This document shows positions 7,110-10,018 of a DNA stretch of 10,018 nt, piece by piece; the first letter of the stretch is position 1, and each line of letters begins with the position of its first letter. The stretch is from Bacteroidales bacterium (GTDB taxonomy: Bacteria; Bacteroidota; Bacteroidia; Bacteroidales; P3). The translations under genes were made by a program, and so were the position numbers. Under the pieces are notes generated by a model. That model searched no databases, was not told where the DNA came from, and saw only the letters and a list, made by a program, of their open reading frames with translations. The stretch lies in NCBI GenBank assembly GCA_016281475.1, contig JAEEIS010000095.1, positions 1 to 10,018 of the forward strand, written 5' to 3'.

Positions 7110-7463
7110 CTAGAACCCCACACGATCATTGGCTATCGGTCCGTACACCACATCGTACGAGTGCATGTATGGCGGTTCATTCGTTTCGTCACGATTCTGG
7201 TAGACGAAGTCTGCCCACTCTTCGGTATATTTATCGAACGATTTAAACAAAAGAGTCCCATCCAAAAGCTTCCGCTCATCAAAATAGTAGACATTGATTA
7301 CTGGTTCTCCTCCAAAGATATCAACCCTCGCAAGAGCCACATCCATGGCTTGTTCCTTCTCCGTAGTTAGGTAGAATGCTTGGACAAAGTCCTTGTATGG
7401 ATTGCATTGGCCTTGGTCAATCTCAGTTATCCGAATGTTGGATCCGTGATATTGTGTAATCAT
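7110..7463 (-). CDS. DUF3990 protein (probable ADP-ribosyltransferase fold), truncated by TAG
   Basis: The 117-residue product begins MITQYHGSNIRI, and the YHGS start with the later KDF..AFYLTT motif (residues about 24-34) is the DUF3990 signature. I believe this family sits in the ADP-ribosyltransferase superfamily, where the His of the YHGS segment and the Tyr of FYLT would line the NAD pocket; that assignment is from memory. The family motif usually reads like DFGxGFYLT, but here the two Gly positions are Val and Ala. The frame stops at VYGPIANDRVGF, about 46 residues short of the usual end, at a TAG followed by an intact continuation (6972-7109). The start overlaps the DUF3791 stop as ATGA, so the two are translationally coupled. 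The product is probably inactive if TAG is not read through. Confidence 0.85.
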   Translation of the reverse strand: MITQYHGSNIRITEIDQGQCNPYKDFVQAFYLTTEKEQAMDVALARVDIFGGEPVINVYYFDERKLLDGTLLFKSFDKYTEEWADFVYQNRDETNEPPYMHSYDVVYGPIANDRVGF

Positions 7464-7678
7464 AGTGTACCCCCCATTCTGCGACAGTAAGCTGAAAGGT
7501 CACGCACATTTGAGGCGAATGACTGAGTATGCAAATAGCCATACTGCCGGTCGTAGAGCTCCAAGGCCTTATATTGGCTTAGATACTCCACTGCCTGTGT
7601 TGTTGAGAGTCCGTAATGCTCTGCAAACTCTGCAATAAGCGCTACCACATATTGTGCCTTGTCAGATGCCATAATCAT
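7460..7678 (-). CDS. DUF3791 family small protein
   Basis: A 72-residue helical protein with the segments QYVVALIAEFAEHYGLS, AVEYLSQYKAL and YGYLHTQSF, which I recognise as the DUF3791 pattern (a YxxLHTQ-like motif near the C-terminus). DUF3791 genes commonly sit directly upstream of DUF3990 genes, as here with a 4-nt ATGA overlap. Its role is not known to me; an antitoxin-like or accessory function to the ADP-ribosyltransferase-like partner is an inference from pairing and size. Starts at 7678 or 7672 are both possible (MIMASDK), and the first follows an A-rich leader. It is the first gene of the four-gene cassette, and its upstream region has no exact TAnnTTTG box on this strand. Confidence 0.85.
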   Translation of the reverse strand: MIMASDKAQYVVALIAEFAEHYGLSTTQAVEYLSQYKALELYDRQYGYLHTQSFASNVRDLSAYCRRMGGTL

Positions 7679-7698
7679 TCATTTATTATTTTTATATA

Positions 7699-7708
7699 AC
7701 GCCAGCGT
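7699..7708. promoter_or_regulatory. Small palindrome upstream of the DUF3791 gene
   Basis: ACGC-CA-GCGT is a 10-bp inverted repeat 21 nt upstream of the DUF3791 start. Its place in the proximal leader suits an operator or a small leader hairpin, but it is short enough to be chance. Confidence 0.25.
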
Positions 7709-7751
7709 GCCATTCTTATTGTGTCGTCTCACGTTTTTCTTGTGTTTTTGC

Positions 7752-7769
7752 ACTACCCTTTCGGGTAGT
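7752..7769. promoter_or_regulatory. Perfect palindrome, candidate distal operator
   Basis: ACTACCC-TTTC-GGGTAGT is a 7-bp perfect inverted repeat in the region between the divergent cassette and barrel gene. On the plus strand it is followed by TTTT, which looks like a terminator, but no plus-strand gene reads into it. On the minus strand the loop is GAAA, a stable tetraloop if transcribed into the cassette leader. A related site occurs 38 bp away (7792-7806), which favours a protein-binding site. Confidence 0.45.
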
Positions 7770-7791
7770 TTTTCAATTGGCGAATATTTTT

Positions 7792-7806
7792 TACCCTTTC
7801 GTGTAG
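7792..7806. promoter_or_regulatory. Imperfect second copy of the palindrome, candidate proximal operator
   Basis: TACCCTTTCGTGTAG differs at one base from TACCCTTTCGGGTAG at 7754-7768, exactly 38 bp upstream. It ends 3 nt before the -33-like TTG of the barrel-gene promoter, the usual place for an activator contacting RNA polymerase. Confidence 0.45.
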
Positions 7807-7809
7807 CAG

Positions 7810-7836
7810 TTGATTGTGTGCGTATTAGTACCTTTG
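7810..7836 (+). promoter_or_regulatory. Bacteroidales promoter of the outer-membrane barrel gene
   Basis: TACCTTTG at 7829-7836 matches the -7 consensus TAnnTTTG exactly. A TTG at 7810-7812 could serve as the -33 element, although the 16-nt spacing is shorter than the usual 19-21 and fits a promoter needing an activator. Transcription would start near 7843, giving a leader of about 85 nt before the ATG at 7928. Confidence 0.6.
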
Positions 7837-7927
7837 CACCGCCAAATCAAGAATTGGACTCCCTCTGCAATGCTGTAGTATTTAGCCGACTTAGGCGTTT
7901 ATATGATAAATCAAAACGAGAAATATA

Positions 7928-10018
7928 ATGACAAAGAAGACTATTTTGATGACTATTCTGGTGGCGTGTGCCATCGGTGGGACGAAAGCCCAGCAACTGA
8001 CAACAGGAGGAACCCTGAAAGATGCCACTTCGGGCGAGGCGCTGCCCTTCACCAACTGCGTGCTGCTGCGGCAACAGGACAGCACTTTCGTACAAGGAAC
8101 CACAACCGATGCCTTTGGCGTATTCCGTTTCAGCCCTGTGGACACTGGCATCTATCTGTTGCGTATCTCTTCCATCGGCTATGAACCCTATTGGCAGCAA
8201 ATCAGCCTGCCACCCGACACGGCATTGGGCACAATCAGCCTATTCCATAGTGCCACAAACCTGCAAGCAGTGAGCGTCACCGCGCAGCGTCCGCTCTACT
8301 CCGCCGACGGCGAAAAGACCTTCTATCATGTGGAAGACGACCCCAGCGTGCAGACAGGCACCGCCAGCGACGCCCTCCAGAACGCCCCGGGCGTGGAGGT
8401 GGATGCCGAGGGCAACATCACCTACCGTGGCAAGACCGCCGTGGAGGTATGGATCAACAACCGCCCTTCGAATATGGACGGCGAGGCTCTGAAGCAATAT
8501 ATCAAGACGCTCCCCGCCTCCAGTATCAAGCGCATCGAGGTGTTGAGCAACCCTTCGGCACGCTACGGCACCAGCGGCAGCATCATCAATATTGTCACCG
8601 ATGGCCGCAATCCCCTTAACCAGCTGCTGTCTGTCGGCTTCAAAGCCAGCACGGGTCCGCGCTTCTCGCCGTGGGTGAGCTATGTTTACAACAACGACAA
8701 GTTGAGTCTTAACCTCTATGGCAGCGCCTATATTAACGACTTCAAGGTTGCTACGGAGATGCACTCGCGACTGCTGACCGACGACAGCCTGCTTTCCTCA
8801 ACAAATGACTACACAGGCAACGAGTTGCAACGGTCAAGAAACTACAACATTGGTGGCAAACTTGATTACCACTTCGACGACAGAAACACCTTCTCGGCGT
8901 GGGCGTGGTTCTATCCCTCGTTCTTTAATATGGATGTGGACTTTGACGTGAGCCGAATAGAGTACATCAGCCATCCCGGCGACTACAGCTACCGCTCCAA
9001 TGTGGATGCGCATCAGTATTACATCAGCGGCAACGTGGGTGCCTACTATCAGCACAAATTCGACACCGCAGGGCGCGAGATTGAGTTCAACTGGAACGGC
9101 GGCCTGACCAGCGGGCTCAACGACCGCACACGACAACGTCAGTATGTCAACTTCCCAGCATTGGACTTCACTCGTCATAGCAATCTTGACCAGTGGGGAA
9201 GTAGAAACGACCTTTATGTCGACTATACTCACCCCTATAGTAAGAAGGGCAAGATTGAGGCTGGCGCGGAATTCCATTATAAGCCGCAGAACCGGACCCA
9301 TCACCTTGACACCCTTGTCGATGGCATCTACCAGCGCGATTCTGTGCGTAGCTACATCTTTAACGACCGCGAGACCGACCTGACTTTCTACCTCACCGTG
9401 CAGCAGAAGATTGGTCGGCTGACCCTCAAAGGCGGCTTGCGTGGCGAGAACCAGTGGCTGCAACGCAAACACAACATCGCGTCGTGCGACTTCGACAAGT
9501 ACTATTTCGGCCTAGTCCCTTCCATCCACGCCAGCTACTCCACCGAGAAGAACCACAACTTCACCCTGAGCTACACGCGCCGTTTCGACACACCCGACAT
9601 TGCCAAACTCAGCCCCTTCATCATCTATGCCGACGACAGTTACACCGTCGGCAACCCCGACCTGTGTTTAGACTACACCCATAAAGCCGAGGCGGGTTGG
9701 ACTCACTACACCGACTGGGGTTCCATCGGTGTGGATGGCTACCTTAACCTTAGCACTGGCAATATCGACAACGTCAGCGATGTGTCCTATAGTCCGTTCT
9801 TCGGACGCGTTGTCCAGATGGACACAGCCGTCAATGCAGGCAACGTGCGCACGAGCGGTGCCGAATTGAACCTCACTTGGCGACCGCGCAAGTTTATGAA
9901 CATCCGGCTCTATGTCAACGGCGGCGAAGTCTGGTACCGTATGCAGGTGCGTCCCGGCAAGTGGGTGGAAGATGAAGTTTGGAGCTACATTGTGCGACTC
10001 AATATGAATGCAAAACTG
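7928..10018 (+). CDS. Outer-membrane beta-barrel (TonB-receptor-like) protein, partial at 3' end
   Basis: The frame is open from the ATG at 7928 to the window edge (697 codons, no stop), with no internal frameshift. Residues 1-21 form a signal peptide (MTKKTILMTILVACAIGGTKA, cut before QQ). Residues about 26-100 are a carboxypeptidase-regulatory-like beta-sandwich (GTLKDATSGEALPFTNCVLL, a later TDAFGVFRF, then ISSIGYEPY). Residues about 113-228 resemble a receptor plug (LQAVSVTAQRP, ASDALQNAPGVEVD, IKRIEVLSNPSARYGTSGS). The rest alternates aromatic and polar residues as barrel strands do. This matches the outer membrane beta-barrel (OMP_b-brl_3) proteins of Bacteroidetes. Typical members run near 800 residues, so roughly 100 are missing. 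No SusD-type partner lies in the window, and the substrate is unknown. The start is preceded by A-rich sequence (AAATATA), and the promoter at 7810-7836 fits. Confidence 0.88.
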   Translation, partial: MTKKTILMTILVACAIGGTKAQQLTTGGTLKDATSGEALPFTNCVLLRQQDSTFVQGTTTDAFGVFRFSPVDTGIYLLRISSIGYEPYWQQISLPPDTALGTISLFHSATNLQAVSVTAQRPLYSADGEKTFYHVEDDPSVQTGTASDALQNAPGVEVDAEGNITYRGKTAVEVWINNRPSNMDGEALKQYIKTLPASSIKRIEVLSNPSARYGTSGSIINIVTDGRNPLNQLLSVGFKASTGPRFSPWVSYVYNNDKLSLNLYGSAYINDFKVATEMHSRLLTDDSLLSSTNDYTGNELQRSRNYNIGGKLDYHFDDRNTFSAWAWFYPSFFNMDVDFDVSRIEYISHPGDYSYRSNVDAHQYYISGNVGAYYQHKFDTAGREIEFNWNGGLTSGLNDRTRQRQYVNFPALDFTRHSNLDQWGSRNDLYVDYTHPYSKKGKIEAGAEFHYKPQNRTHHLDTLVDGIYQRDSVRSYIFNDRETDLTFYLTVQQKIGRLTLKGGLRGENQWLQRKHNIASCDFDKYYFGLVPSIHASYSTEKNHNFTLSYTRRFDTPDIAKLSPFIIYADDSYTVGNPDLCLDYTHKAEAGWTHYTDWGSIGVDGYLNLSTGNIDNVSDVSYSPFFGRVVQMDTAVNAGNVRTSGAELNLTWRPRKFMNIRLYVNGGEVWYRMQVRPGKWVEDEVWSYIVRLNMNAKL

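Noticed and set aside
7110..7112. TAG read as glutamine through a variant genetic code
   Set aside because: The lipoprotein gene ends in TAG directly ahead of its hairpins, so TAG acts as a normal stop in this genome. A mutation or rare readthrough is more likely.
7752..7773. Palindrome plus TTTT as a rho-independent terminator
   Set aside because: No plus-strand gene lies upstream of it, and a near copy sits next to the promoter, which fits an operator better. It is kept as an uncertain regulatory site.
7903..8184. 93-codon plus-strand frame starting upstream of the barrel gene
   Set aside because: It is out of frame with the barrel gene, whose frame has a signal peptide and known domains from 7928. 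The translation has no family features.
8240..9472. Minus-strand frames of 174 and 212 codons
   Set aside because: Both lie opposite the continuous barrel-protein frame and show only shadow composition.
1..10018. tRNA, rRNA, CRISPR array, insertion sequence or attachment site
   Set aside because: I looked for cloverleaf-like segments, regularly spaced repeats, transposase motifs and terminal repeats by eye on both strands and saw none.

Overview
The window looks like a chromosomal segment of a Bacteroidales bacterium (Bacteroidota), probably a gut or oral Prevotellaceae- or Muribaculaceae-like lineage. The evidence is A-rich leaders without Shine-Dalgarno sites, TAnnTTTG-type -7 promoter boxes, a PAS-like/LuxR regulator of the Bacteroides type, an outer-membrane beta-barrel protein with a carboxypeptidase-like N-terminal domain, and a DUF3791/DUF3990 gene pair. 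I cannot name the species.

Layout from left to right. At 1-46 is the first 15 codons of a minus-strand secreted protein or lipoprotein. Its ~100-nt leader starts at a good -7 box and can fold into an H-type pseudoknot. At 337-4867, minus strand, a signal-peptide-bearing M3 family zinc peptidase (Dcp-like) lies upstream of ribonuclease R with a 49-nt gap, probably one transcript. At 5001-5879, plus strand, is a coiled-coil lipoprotein of unknown function, followed by a strong terminator hairpin. At 5992-7678, minus strand, is a tightly overlapping four-gene cassette, in transcription order: DUF3791 protein, DUF3990 protein (a family I believe to be ADP-ribosyltransferase-like), a 79-residue protein of unknown function, and a LuxR-type regulator. 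At 7928-10018, plus strand and divergent from the cassette, is a TonB-receptor-like outer-membrane barrel protein cut by the window end.

The most notable observation is in the cassette. The DUF3990 frame is interrupted by one in-frame TAG at 7112-7110. The same frame then runs on for 45 codons that look like the normal C-terminal part of the family and stops just inside the next gene. The full-length frame would be 163 residues, so a C-to-T nonsense mutation (CAG to TAG) of a recently intact gene is the simplest reading.

The first 4.9 kb is ordinary housekeeping (RNA decay and peptide turnover). The cassette at 6746-7678 is visibly more AT-rich and is the accessory part. The 7679-7927 intergenic region carries two related palindromic sites, the second directly upstream of the barrel-gene promoter. 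They are candidate operators, possibly linking this gene to a nearby regulator, but that link is inference.
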